Source: CAWAWP01 sp963841205
GTDB taxonomy: Bacteria > Chloroflexota > Ktedonobacteria > Ktedonobacterales > JADMIN01
Assembly (NCBI GenBank): GCA_963841205.1
Contig: CAWJCH010000010.1
Coordinates: forward strand, 1-64,000
Length of the DNA stretch: 64,000 nt
Direction: 5' to 3'
Position 1 is the first letter of the stretch. Each line of letters starts with the position of its first letter. Below the pieces are notes generated by a model, which did not search any database, was not told the origin of the DNA, and saw only the letters and a program-made list of their open reading frames with translations. Made by a program: the position numbers and the translations under genes. Shown here piece after piece: positions 8,596-17,563 of the stretch.

Positions 8596-9660
8596 ATGGA
8601 CGGATCAATGCGCGAGACGAAGCTGCTCGAACGCCGCGCGTCGAAGAAGGCGGAGACGATTGTGACACTCGCCCCACTCGCTGCCATCGACGTGGGCAGC
8701 AACACGATCCACCTGACCGTCGCGCGCCCCACGCCCGACGGCGCCGACCTGGAGTACGTCGCCGACGAGCTAGAGCTGGTGCGGCTAGGCGCGGACCTTA
8801 GCCAGACGGGGGCGATCGGGGCAGAGCGCATGGCGCACGCGATCGAGGTGGTGCGCCACCAGTCCGAGGTGGCCCGCGCCGGCGGTGCCGAGCTCCTCCT
8901 GGGGATCGCCACGGAGGGCGTGCGCGCGGCGAGTAATGGCCTAGAGTTCTTGGAGCGGGTGCGCGCCGAGACGGGCGTGACGCTGGAGTTGATCAGCGGC
9001 GACCAGGAGGCCGCGCTCACCTATTGGGGCGCGACCAGCGGGCTGGAGGATCGGTCGGCTCGTCGCGCGGTGCTGGACCTCGGCGGCGGCAGCATCGAGA
9101 TTGTGCTCGGCGTGGGCAGCTTGGTGCAGTGGCGCACGTCGTTACCGCTCGGCTCCGGCGCGATGCACGACCGCTTCGCCCCCGCGGACCCCGCGACAGC
9201 TGAGCAGCTGGCGGCGGTGCGCGCGCACGTGGAGCGCGCGCTGGCCTCGCTCGATCTGCCGCTGCCGGTGGACGAGGCGCTGGCGGCGGGTGGGACGGCG
9301 ACGACGCTGGCAGCACTGGCGGCGCGCGCACTGACCCGCGACGGTAAGCTAGCTGCCTCGAAAAATGGTCGCGAGCCGCACATTCGCCGTCTCAACACAC
9401 TGACAGACGACATGCTACACGCATTGCTCGGTCTGCTGCAGGCGCGCTCCGCCGCCGAGATCGCCACCCGCTACGAGATCGAAGAGGGGCGCGCGCGGCT
9501 GCTCGGCGCGGGGACGGCGGTCCTGCTCGCCACGATGCAGCGCCTTGGCGTGGGCGCATTGCGAGTGCGCAAGCGCGGCATCCGCGAGGGCGCGATGCTG
9601 GCGTACCTGCACTTCGGCGCCGGTTGGCTGCGCGCGGCGAGCGAGGGCGCGGGGTGGTAG
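8596..9660 (+). CDS. Ppx/GppA family phosphatase (exopolyphosphatase-like)
   Basis: A 354-residue ASKHA-fold enzyme with the N-terminal phosphate-1 loop IDVGSNTIHLTV and the second glycine-rich loop LDLGGGSIEIV. Conserved TEGVRAASNG and ISGDQEAALTY segments are also present. It lacks the C-terminal HD domain of longer family members, so it matches the short Ppx2-like class. Family members hydrolyse polyphosphate or pppGpp, and the sequence does not decide between them. An alternative start is ATG 8608. The twin palindromes upstream suggest regulated expression. Confidence 0.85.
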   Translation: MDGSMRETKLLERRASKKAETIVTLAPLAAIDVGSNTIHLTVARPTPDGADLEYVADELELVRLGADLSQTGAIGAERMAHAIEVVRHQSEVARAGGAELLLGIATEGVRAASNGLEFLERVRAETGVTLELISGDQEAALTYWGATSGLEDRSARRAVLDLGGGSIEIVLGVGSLVQWRTSLPLGSGAMHDRFAPADPATAEQLAAVRAHVERALASLDLPLPVDEALAAGGTATTLAALAARALTRDGKLAASKNGREPHIRRLNTLTDDMLHALLGLLQARSAAEIATRYEIEEGRARLLGAGTAVLLATMQRLGVGALRVRKRGIREGAMLAYLHFGAGWLRAASEGAGW

Positions 9661-9759
9661 GGCGCTGATCGCACGCCCTGCCGCTTGCGGCGCGGAGCCG
9701 AAGCCGCTACACTTGCCTCGTGCTGATGGAGGCCAAACGGTTCCCCCGCGGAGGACGCG

Positions 9760-10194
9760 ATGCCCACCACGTGGCTCACGGCACTCCTCTGCGCGGCGGG
9801 CGCCTTCACGCTCGTGCTCGGCGCGCTGCACTTCTTCCTCCCCGCCGCGCTGGACTACCGCACCATCTTCCAGGGTCGCCCGGCTGACGCGAAGCCGCCG
9901 CGCCGCTTCCGCATCCCCCTCACGCGCTACCTCGTCACCATCCGCGACCGCTACGGCATCGTCTGGATCATGAACCACGCGGCGAGCTATGCGCTGGTCT
10001 CGATCGGGCTCGTCGATCTGATCGGCGCGGCGTGGCTGCAGACGAACGGGCGGCTGCTAGCGCTCTGGATCGCCGGCTGGTGGTTCGTCCGCGCAGCGTC
10101 GCAGTTCGCCATGGGGCGGCGCGCGGGCGACTGGATCGTCCTCGCGTTCTTCGCCAGCCTCGGCCTACTACACCTTGCCGTAGGACTCCAATGA
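9760..10194 (+). CDS. Small integral membrane protein, unknown function
   Basis: A 144-residue protein with four predicted membrane helices (about residues 5-27, 68-90, 97-115 and 124-143) and a short basic loop (KPPRRFRIPLTRY). The ATG follows GGAGGAC at a normal distance. I recognise no family. It is a lone gene about 100 bp downstream of the Ppx/GppA gene and may share its transcript. Confidence 0.6.
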   Translation: MPTTWLTALLCAAGAFTLVLGALHFFLPAALDYRTIFQGRPADAKPPRRFRIPLTRYLVTIRDRYGIVWIMNHAASYALVSIGLVDLIGAAWLQTNGRLLALWIAGWWFVRAASQFAMGRRAGDWIVLAFFASLGLLHLAVGLQ

Positions 10195-10401
10195 AGTAGC
10201 GCCACCTCGCGCCCCCGCCCTCTACCCCTCGCAGCGCCTCGCCGTCGCAGACGCTCGCACCTCAATCGAAGTCGTTACCGGCATTGGCGAAGCGAACTTG
10301 AGTCCACGTCCGTCGAACGCCGGCGCTGGCGCGCCGCGATCCGCCCCCGCGTCTGCCTTCCCGTGAGCACCGTGCTCCCCCTGACAATCTCCACGCTACC
10401 C

Positions 10402-10430
10402 TTGACAACACATACTGGCCAGTATATACT
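10402..10430 (+). promoter_or_regulatory. Consensus sigma-70 promoter with palindromic operator, padR promoter
   Basis: TTGACA (10402-10407) and TATACT (10425-10430) are separated by exactly 17 bp. The spacer and the first base of the -10 box form the perfect 14-bp palindrome ATACTGGCCAGTAT (10412-10425). A repressor bound there would block RNA polymerase. The downstream gene encodes a PadR regulator, so autoregulation is likely. The A+T-rich sites stand out from the surrounding G+C-rich DNA. Confidence 0.8.
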
Positions 10431-10491
10431 CGTGTCAGAATAATCACTTCCGTACACCCGACACAGGATATTAGGACGGAGACAAAGCAAT

Positions 10492-11160
10492 ATGGCGACG
10501 AAGCGCAAGGTGAGCAACCCGCTAGCGCTGGCCGTGCTGGCGTGCCTCTTCGAGCGCCCGATGCACCCCTACGAGATTGCGACGACATTGCGCGAGCGCG
10601 GCAAAGACCAGAGCATCAAGCTCAACTACGGCTCGCTCTACACCGTAGTGGAGGCGCTGCAGCAGCACGGGCTTATCGTCGCGCAGGAGACCGAGCGCGA
10701 GGGTCGCCGCCCGGAACGCACCGTCTACCGCCTGACCGACCCCGGCAGTATGGAGTTGATCGACTGGGTCAGCGAGTTGCTCAGCGTCCCCATGAAAGAG
10801 TTCACCAACTTCGAGGCGGGGCTCTCGCTCGCCGGCGTGCTGCCGCCCGACGACGTGGCGGCGCTGCTGAGGCAACGATGCAACGCGCTCGAACTGGGGA
10901 TAGCGCAGATGCAGTCCGTCGTAAAGGTGGCGATGGAGCATGGGCTGGCGCGCGTCTTCCTCATCGAGAACGAGTACCAGATCGCCATGCGTCAGGCGGA
11001 GCTCGCCTGGACGCGCTCGCTCGCGGAGGAGATCACCTCGGGGACGATCGGGGGGGTCGAGATGTGGGCCGAATTCCAGCGGATGGTGGCGGAGCGCGGC
11101 CCAGAAGAGAGCGGCGCCCAACAGGAGCACCCGCGGGAGGAGGGAGAACCCGAGACGTAA
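10492..11160 (+). CDS. PadR family transcriptional regulator
   Basis: A 222-residue winged-helix regulator. The N-terminal PadR domain (residues ~8-85) has PYEIATTLRERG, LNYGSLYTVVEALQQHGLI and the wing GRRPERTVYRLT. The long C-terminal helical half (PadR C-terminal type) serves dimerisation. It is the first gene of a probable operon with a DUF998 membrane protein and a DrrAB-like ABC exporter, an arrangement typical of PadR-repressed drug efflux systems. The operator palindrome sits inside its promoter. Confidence 0.9.
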   Translation: MATKRKVSNPLALAVLACLFERPMHPYEIATTLRERGKDQSIKLNYGSLYTVVEALQQHGLIVAQETEREGRRPERTVYRLTDPGSMELIDWVSELLSVPMKEFTNFEAGLSLAGVLPPDDVAALLRQRCNALELGIAQMQSVVKVAMEHGLARVFLIENEYQIAMRQAELAWTRSLAEEITSGTIGGVEMWAEFQRMVAERGPEESGAQQEHPREEGEPET

Positions 11161-11344
11161 CCGATGCGCACGCCTGGTCAACGCTATCGCAGCCGAGTCA
11201 CGCGCCGCGATAGCAAGCGAGCAGTCAACGGACATGGTTCCACGATGTCGAAGACATCTGCTCAGACGACAATGCGGGCGCCATGACGATCGGCCTCAGG
11301 CATGGCGCGAACCATCTTATCGTAGACACACATGAGGCAACAAG

Positions 11345-12064
11345 ATGAGCTCAGCAGCGCACATTCCTCATGACGACCGGGCCGCGACGGTGCTCGACCC
11401 ACGCGATAGCACCCCGCCGGACAGCCGACCGGCCCCAACCACCGTCAGGTGGCTCGCGCTGGGCGCGGTTGTCGGGCCGGTCCTGTTCACCATCGCGTGG
11501 GTCGTCCTGGGCTTCCTGAGCCCGGGGTTCACCCTATTCGGAACCACCGTCGCACCGTACTCGGCCATTAGCGCGGGCATCAGCGGCCTCGGCCTCGGCA
11601 CCACCGCTCCGTTCATGAACGCGGCCTTCGTCCTTAACGGACTACTCACCGTGGTCGGCACGGTTGGCATATTCCAGAGTATCCGAGGGATGCGCAGCGG
11701 CGCGCGCTGGACATGTACGGTGCTGCTCGCGCTCTCGGGGCTAGGCAGTGTCGTGGACGGCATCTTCACCCTGGAGTCGTTCTTCCTGCATTTCATAGGC
11801 TTCGGGCTGGCATGCACCACAATACTGAGTTTCCCGATTGTCGGGGTCCTACTCCGGCGCGTCCCACACTGGCATCGGCTTGGAAGCTGGCTACTCCTTG
11901 GTGGTCCGCTGACGCTGGCACTAGTGGTGTTGTATTTCCTCACCTTCTCGCCGACCGTCGCGGGGGCTGAGTCTGGGGTGGCCGGGCTGACGGAGCGAAT
12001 CTTGGTCGTCGAAATTCAGGCCTGGTATGTGGCGCTGGGCTGGTTGGCCTTCCGCCATTCGTAG
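11345..12064 (+). CDS. DUF998 family membrane protein
   Basis: A 239-residue protein with about six membrane helices starting near residue 36, including WLALGAVVGPVLFTIAWVV and helices near residues 90, 125, 150, 185 and 220. The overall pattern and the SAGISGLGLG loop match DUF998 membrane proteins. It sits 184 bp after padR and 36 bp before the ABC ATPase gene, so it is probably part of that exporter operon. Its molecular role is unknown. Confidence 0.7.
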   Translation: MSSAAHIPHDDRAATVLDPRDSTPPDSRPAPTTVRWLALGAVVGPVLFTIAWVVLGFLSPGFTLFGTTVAPYSAISAGISGLGLGTTAPFMNAAFVLNGLLTVVGTVGIFQSIRGMRSGARWTCTVLLALSGLGSVVDGIFTLESFFLHFIGFGLACTTILSFPIVGVLLRRVPHWHRLGSWLLLGGPLTLALVVLYFLTFSPTVAGAESGVAGLTERILVVEIQAWYVALGWLAFRHS

Positions 12065-12100
12065 CTGTCAGTCTGTTGTCATCAGGAGGGAGTTTATTCC

Positions 12101-13123
12101 ATGACCACGCAAACATCTATGTCGCCCGGCGCGGCGGCGGCCATCCTCGCGCGGCCAGCCGTGGAGGCTGAGGGACTCAAGAAGACCTATCCGGGCAGCG
12201 TCGAGGCGCTGAAAGGCGTCAGTTTCAGCGTCGAGCCGGGAGCGGTGTTCGCGCTGCTGGGGCCGAACGGCGCGGGCAAGTCTACCATCGTGAAGATCCT
12301 CACCACGCTCTCGCTGCCCACCGCTGGGCGCGCCAGCATCGTCGGGCGCGACGTGGTGCGCGAGCAGGCGCGCGTGCGGCGCATGATCGGCGTCGTGGCG
12401 CAGAAGGCGTCCGTCGATCTCGAGGCCACGGCGGCCGAGAACCTGGCGCTGCAAGGCCAGCTCTACGGCATGTCCGGCGGCGAGCTGCGGCGACGCGTCA
12501 CCGCGCTGCTCGAACGCTTCGGACTCGCCGAGGCGCGTAAGCGTATCGCGCGCACACTCTCCGGCGGCATGCAGCGCAAACTCGACGTGGCGATGGGGCT
12601 GATCCACCAGCCGCAGGTGCTCTTCCTCGACGAGCCGACAACCGGGCTCGACCCCGAAGCGCGGACGGACATGTGGCGCGAGATCGCCCGGCTGGCGCGC
12701 GAAGACGGGCTGACCGTCGTGCTGACCACGCACTACCTCGAAGAGGCCGATCACCTCGCGCAGCGCGTCGCCATCATCGACCACGGCCGGATCGTCGTCG
12801 AGGGCACGCCCGAGGGGCTGAAGGCCGAGCTGCGCGGCGACGCGATCCAGCTTGAGCTGGCCGAAGCCTCTCCGGATGCCAATATCCGCGCAGCGCTCGG
12901 CGGCCTCGACGGCACACTCCGCGAAATCGTGCTCGACGGGCGCAGCCTGCGAGCGCGCGTGGATAGCGGCGCCAGCGCGCTCCCCACCACGCTCGCGGCG
13001 CTCGACGCAGCGGGCATCCGCGTCGCCACGGCAACCGTCGCGCGGCCCTCGCTCGACGACGTCTATCTGCGCTACACCGGGCGCGCCTACTCCGCCGCCA
13101 GCACCCAGGAGACGATTCGATGA
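12101..13123 (+). CDS. ABC transporter ATP-binding protein, DrrA-like
   Basis: A 340-residue ABC ATPase of the drug-export (DrrA/CcmA) class. Walker A is GPNGAGKST, the signature is LSGGMQRK, Walker B is VLFLDEP, followed by a D-loop (TTGLDP) and an H-loop His in TTHYLEEA. The C-terminal ~100 residues form the usual DrrA extension. The ATG is preceded by AGGAGGGAG. It overlaps the permease gene by four bases (ATGA), so the two are translationally coupled. Substrate cannot be told from sequence. Confidence 0.92.
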   Translation: MTTQTSMSPGAAAAILARPAVEAEGLKKTYPGSVEALKGVSFSVEPGAVFALLGPNGAGKSTIVKILTTLSLPTAGRASIVGRDVVREQARVRRMIGVVAQKASVDLEATAAENLALQGQLYGMSGGELRRRVTALLERFGLAEARKRIARTLSGGMQRKLDVAMGLIHQPQVLFLDEPTTGLDPEARTDMWREIARLAREDGLTVVLTTHYLEEADHLAQRVAIIDHGRIVVEGTPEGLKAELRGDAIQLELAEASPDANIRAALGGLDGTLREIVLDGRSLRARVDSGASALPTTLAALDAAGIRVATATVARPSLDDVYLRYTGRAYSAASTQETIR

Positions 13124-13896
13124 CCACCGCACTTGCCAGCTCCGCGCACGTCACCGCGCGCTATCTACGCGCCTTCCTGCGCCAGCCGTACTACGTCATC
13201 GGCACGCTAGTCCAGCCGATCATCTGGCTGCTGCTCTTCGGCCAGCTCTTCAAGAACGTCGCCGAGCTGCCTGGCTTCACCGCCGGCTCCTACGTCGCGT
13301 ACCTAACGCCGGGGGTCGTCGTGATGGCGGCGATGCTTTCGACCGGCTGGAGCGGCACCAGCTACGTCGTCGATATGGAGCGCGGCGTGATGGATCGCTT
13401 CCTCGTCACGCCCGTGCGGCGCGGCGCGCTGATCGGCGGCGAGCTGGTCTACCAGGCTGGCATGGTGCTGCTGCAATCGTTGATCATCCTGGGGCTGGGC
13501 TTCCTCGCCGGCGCGCGGTTCCCCGGCGGCGTCGTCAGCGTCGTGATCCTCTTCCTCTGCACGGCGCTGCTCGGCACGGCGTTCGCCTCGCTCTCCAATG
13601 CGCTCGCCCTGATCCTGCGCAAACAGGAGTCCGTGATCGCCGTCAACGTCACCCTCGTGCTGCCGCTGACGTTCCTCTCCTCCACGTTCCTGCCCGCGGC
13701 GCTGATGCCGCAGTGGATACAGGATTTCGCCAAGTTCAACCCAGTCAACTGGGCGGTCGAGGCGGGGCGCCAAACGCTCAGCACCAGCATCGATTGGTCA
13801 TTGGTGGGCGTCCATGTGGCGGAGCTGGTGGCGCTGGCGCTGGTCTGCGCGTGGTTCTCGATCCGCGCCTTCCGCTCCTACCAACGCTCGATCTGA
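13120..13896 (+). CDS. ABC-2 type transporter permease, DrrB-like
   Basis: A 258-residue membrane protein with six predicted helices and the ABC-2 motif region around ERGVMDRFLVTPVRRGAL. It pairs with the ATPase encoded just upstream (ATGA overlap) to form an exporter in the cytoplasmic membrane. It is the last gene of the padR operon. Confidence 0.9.
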   Translation: MTTALASSAHVTARYLRAFLRQPYYVIGTLVQPIIWLLLFGQLFKNVAELPGFTAGSYVAYLTPGVVVMAAMLSTGWSGTSYVVDMERGVMDRFLVTPVRRGALIGGELVYQAGMVLLQSLIILGLGFLAGARFPGGVVSVVILFLCTALLGTAFASLSNALALILRKQESVIAVNVTLVLPLTFLSSTFLPAALMPQWIQDFAKFNPVNWAVEAGRQTLSTSIDWSLVGVHVAELVALALVCAWFSIRAFRSYQRSI

Positions 13897-13946
13897 GCAA
13901 CTCGCAGCACCTAGAATCTTCGTTGACCAAGGTGGTCAGCAACAAC

Positions 13947-13976
13947 GGGAAGTGTTGTCTCTCTTACTCACTTCCC
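13947..13976. terminator. Weak stem-loop between convergent genes
   Basis: GGGAAGTG and CACTTCCC pair over 8 bp around a 14-base loop, between the convergent drrB-like and L,D-transpeptidase genes. It lacks a clear U-tract, so termination is only a suggestion. Confidence 0.3.
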
Positions 13977-14052
13977 AGCCAAATTCACAACCGCGAATGC
14001 TCTATTCTGAGCTTTGGGCGAGATCTGAAGGCGAAGACTGAGGTTACGCCGT

Positions 14053-15705
14053 TCAGTAGACGAGGATCGGGTCGCCGACCTGGGCGAAGTTGTAGACCCA
14101 GGCCATGTTGTTCTCGGGGAAGTTGACGCAGCCGTGCGAGCCGCCGTCGAAGGCGAGCGGATCGTAGTGCGGCAGGTTCGAGCCGGGGCCGAACTTGTAG
14201 CGCCACCAGGCGTCGTGCAGGAAGTAACCGCCATCGGCGTAACGCAAGCCGTAGTTGATCGGCGTCGGCGCGTACCAGAGCGGCGAGTCGGGCGAGTCGC
14301 CCGAGACGAACTCGGTGTGATACTCCTTGTCGATGACGACATGCAGCCCCGGCGGCGACGGCGCCTCGGGCCGGCCCGTCGTCACGTACGACCAATAGAC
14401 CAGCTTGCCGTTCTGATAGACCCGCGAGACCTGTTCGCGGAGCGAGACGACGATCACGCGGCCGCTGAGGATACCGTACTGTTGCATCAATTGCAGGTCG
14501 GTCTGGTGTGGCTTGTCGGGTCCGGTTGGATCGTTGAGGTTGTCGAGCAGCGCGCGCAGGTTCGCCGTGAGAATCAACACCTGCGCGTCCGCCGCCTCGT
14601 TGCCGGCGATGCCGCTGGCGCTATTGACCTCGTTGCTCGTGAGGCCGATGCCCTCATAGCTGGCATACTCGTAGGCGAGCAGCGGATCGCCTGCCTGAGT
14701 CTGCTTGATGACCTGCTGCACCTCCCGCAAGTCGTACCGCGCCTTGCCGCGCACGTAGTCCAACGCCATAGCGTTGGACTGGCCGTTGATGCTCTGGCCG
14801 AAGGTGAGGTAGTCGGCGAGGGTCCGAGCCGAGGCCAGCGTGGCGACGTCGGCGGTGTACTGCGCCTGATAGCCCGTTGCGTTGACGCCGAAGCGAACGA
14901 GGTCGGCGATGCGCGACTGATAGGTCTGCAGCAGCGCGGAGGCGATATACGGCATCGCCTCGGTCTGGTCGGCGAGGAGTTGGTTGATCTGCCCGTCGAT
15001 CACGTTCACCAACGTTCGGAAGCGCGCGGCAGTGGCGCCATTATCGAAGATCGTCAGATCGCCGTTGTACTCCACTTGCGCGTTACTAGAGTTAAAGCCA
15101 GCAGTGTGCACGGCCTGGATCGCCGCCGCGAATGCCTGCAGTTTCTGGTAGGCCGGGCCGAGGGAGTTCAGCGCCTCGGTCTGCGCGCGCGCCTCGGCGT
15201 CGACGTGGGCATAGTCGGCCACCGTCTGGGCGTTACCGAAGTCTTGGAAGGCCTGGGTGAGCCTGTTCTGGTACGCGTTGGCCTCGCCGAATCCGGCGCT
15301 GCGCTCGCTCTCCAGCGCGGCGGAGAAGGCCTGCAGGTCGGTCTGCGCCTGCTGCTTCAGCGTCTGTTCCGCCGTCTGCTCGACGCCGAGCACTTGCGTA
15401 TAGAGCAGCGCGTAGTTGGTCGACGCGTCCTTCGCGCTATAATTGACGCCGCCGACGCCGCCCGCGATCGCCTGCTCCTGCGCCAGCACCGGCTGCAACA
15501 GCGAGTCGGGGATGCCGAGGCTGCGCGCATGCTGAATTTCGTGGTCGAGCTTGGCCTTATTCTGATCCGCTGCGCTCTGGTTAGGGTCCTGCGCGCACCC
15601 GGTGAGGATGATGCTCCAGGCGAGGAGCGCCGCCGCGAGCGCGGCGAAGACCGTCGCGCGCCGCGAGCCCCGTGCGCGTCTCTCCGCGTGCCGCCTCCCG
15701 CCCAC
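14053..15705 (-). CDS. L,D-transpeptidase lipoprotein (YkuD domain)
   Basis: About 550 residues. The GTG at 15705 is preferred because AGGAGG lies six bases before it; an ATG 21 bp upstream is the alternative. A signal peptide with lipobox LTGC points to a lipid-anchored protein. A long helical region of about 370 residues (Gln/Ala-rich, coiled-coil-like) precedes the C-terminal YkuD catalytic domain, which has the HGSHGCVN active-site motif with the nucleophilic Cys. Such enzymes make 3-3 cross-links in peptidoglycan or attach proteins to it. The gene stands alone, upstream of neither cell-wall nor division genes here. Confidence 0.88.
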   Translation of the reverse strand: MGGRRHAERRARGSRRATVFAALAAALLAWSIILTGCAQDPNQSAADQNKAKLDHEIQHARSLGIPDSLLQPVLAQEQAIAGGVGGVNYSAKDASTNYALLYTQVLGVEQTAEQTLKQQAQTDLQAFSAALESERSAGFGEANAYQNRLTQAFQDFGNAQTVADYAHVDAEARAQTEALNSLGPAYQKLQAFAAAIQAVHTAGFNSSNAQVEYNGDLTIFDNGATAARFRTLVNVIDGQINQLLADQTEAMPYIASALLQTYQSRIADLVRFGVNATGYQAQYTADVATLASARTLADYLTFGQSINGQSNAMALDYVRGKARYDLREVQQVIKQTQAGDPLLAYEYASYEGIGLTSNEVNSASGIAGNEAADAQVLILTANLRALLDNLNDPTGPDKPHQTDLQLMQQYGILSGRVIVVSLREQVSRVYQNGKLVYWSYVTTGRPEAPSPPGLHVVIDKEYHTEFVSGDSPDSPLWYAPTPINYGLRYADGGYFLHDAWWRYKFGPGSNLPHYDPLAFDGGSHGCVNFPENNMAWVYNFAQVGDPILVY

Positions 15706-15879
15706 CGGCCACCTCCTCGCCCGCATCGCCGCCGCCGAGCGCCCGCCTGGATAGAGTGTAGCGCCGTCGCGCCGCTGAGGGCGCAGCAGTGCCCCTCAGG
15801 TTTACACGCGTGCGAAGGCGCGCAGTAACGCGCGCATAGCCCGATACGCCAGAGACTACTGCACAAGCGAACGGCAGGG

Positions 15880-17277
15880 CTAGAGGCCGAAGGGTGAGCC
15901 GCCGAGGCCGCCCATGCCGCCGCCCAGCTGGCGCATCATGCGGCTCATCTTCTTGCCGCCGCCCTTCTGCATGGTGGAGAGCTGCTTCATCATCTTTTGG
16001 GCATCTTTGAACTGCGACAGAAGCTGGTTGACCTCTTGCGGCGTGGTGCCGCTGCCCCGCGCGATGCGGCGCTTGCGGCTGCCGTTGATCACCTCGGGGT
16101 CGTGGCGCTCCTTCGCGGTCATCGAGAGGATGATCGCCTCGGCAACCTTGAGCTGGTCGCTCTCCAGCGCCTCTTTGACGGCGGGATCGCGCAGCGCCTT
16201 GCCCATCCCCGGCAGGTGCTCCAGCAGGCCGCTGAGGTTGCCCATCTTGCGGACGGCGCGCATCTGCTGCAGGAAGTCCTCCAGATCGAAGGTGTTGTTC
16301 GCCATCTTCTTCTGCAGTTGAAGCGCCTGCTTCTCGTCGATCTGCTCGCGTGCCTTCTCGACCAGCGACATGATGTCGCCCATGCCGAGGATGCGTGTGG
16401 CGAGGCGGTCGGGATAAAACGGCTCCAGCGCGTCGGTCTTCTCGCCGGTGCCCATGAACTTGATCGGCACGCCGGTAACCTGCCGCACCGAGAGCGCCGC
16501 ACCGCCGCGCGCGTCGCCATCCATCTTGGTGAGGATCAGCCCGGTCAGCCCGACCGTCTTGTTGAAGTCGTCGGCGACGCGCACCGCGTCCTGGCCGGTC
16601 ATGGCGTCCACCACCAGCAGCACCTCCTGCGGGTGCGTGCGCTCGCGGATCGTGGCGACCTCCTGCATCAGCGTCTCGTCGATGTGCAGGCGACCGGCGG
16701 TATCGAGCAGGAGGATCGTGACGGCCTGCTCGCGCGCCCACTTGAGGGCGCGATTGGCGATGTCCACCGGCTTGTTACCCGCCGACTCGGCGTAGACGGG
16801 GATGTCGAGCTGCTTGCCGAGCTGCTGGAGCTGCTGCACAGCGGCAGGGCGCTGCATGTCGAGCGCGACCATCGCGGGCTTCTGCCCCTGCTTGCGGAAG
16901 TAGTTGGCGAGCTTGGCCGCCTGCGTCGTCTTGCCGGAGCCTTGCAGGCCGACGAGCATCAGGATGGTGGGCGGCGCGCCCGCGAAGGTGATCTGCGTCT
17001 TGCCCGCGTCGTCGCCGCCGAGCATCGCCACCAACTCCTCGTGGACGATGGCGATCACCTGCTGCGCCGGCGAGAGGCTCTGCAGCACCTCCGCGCCGAT
17101 GGCGCGCTCCTGCACCTTCTTGACAAACTCTTTGACCAACTTGAAGTTGACGTCGGCCTCGAGCAGCGCCTGGCGCACCTCGCGCATGGCATCTTCAACG
17201 TCTTTTTCGGAGATCTTGCCCTTGCCGCGCAGGCGGTCGAAGACGGTGTCGAGGCGCTGGGTAAGGCTTTCAAACAT
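15880..17277 (-). CDS. ffh: Signal recognition particle protein Ffh (SRP54)
   Basis: A 465-residue protein. The N domain comes first, then the G domain with GLQGSGKTTQAAKLA, DTAGRLHID and TKMDGDARGG, and then a Met-rich M domain ending in a Gly/Met tail (MGGLGGSPFGL). It binds 4.5S/SRP RNA and signal sequences for co-translational targeting. The start at 17277 (MFESLTQRLD) is the family-typical start; the upstream in-frame Met is not. The SRP RNA gene was not found in the window. Confidence 0.95.
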   Translation of the reverse strand: MFESLTQRLDTVFDRLRGKGKISEKDVEDAMREVRQALLEADVNFKLVKEFVKKVQERAIGAEVLQSLSPAQQVIAIVHEELVAMLGGDDAGKTQITFAGAPPTILMLVGLQGSGKTTQAAKLANYFRKQGQKPAMVALDMQRPAAVQQLQQLGKQLDIPVYAESAGNKPVDIANRALKWAREQAVTILLLDTAGRLHIDETLMQEVATIRERTHPQEVLLVVDAMTGQDAVRVADDFNKTVGLTGLILTKMDGDARGGAALSVRQVTGVPIKFMGTGEKTDALEPFYPDRLATRILGMGDIMSLVEKAREQIDEKQALQLQKKMANNTFDLEDFLQQMRAVRKMGNLSGLLEHLPGMGKALRDPAVKEALESDQLKVAEAIILSMTAKERHDPEVINGSRKRRIARGSGTTPQEVNQLLSQFKDAQKMMKQLSTMQKGGGKKMSRMMRQLGGGMGGLGGSPFGL

Positions 17278-17387
17278 GTATAGATACCTCTCAGGATCGG
17301 TGAATCCGCGACGGTGGTTGGAATACTTTCGTGCTCGCCTCGCGCTCCGCTTGTGATCTGAGACGAGCACCGTTGGGGGATATTCTC

Positions 17388-17393
17388 AGTATA
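17388..17393 (-). promoter_or_regulatory. Possible -10 element of the ffh promoter
   Basis: On the minus strand this reads TATACT, about 110 bp before the ffh start codon. No good -35 box is seen at the right distance, so the call is tentative. The surrounding 286 bp between glnA and ffh hold no other feature. Confidence 0.3.
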
Positions 17394-17563
17394 GCACCCG
17401 CCACTCGGTGCTCCCCCATAGCCAGCGAGGGACCAAGCGCGCCGCAAGGCCACCTGAGCGATACCGCGCCGGTCCGCAGTGGGAACATGCCTTCCGCCCA
17501 ATCGCGGTGGACCACCCTCGTCAGGCCCGCCGGAGAGCCGGTGCACGAGGTAGGCGCGAACGT

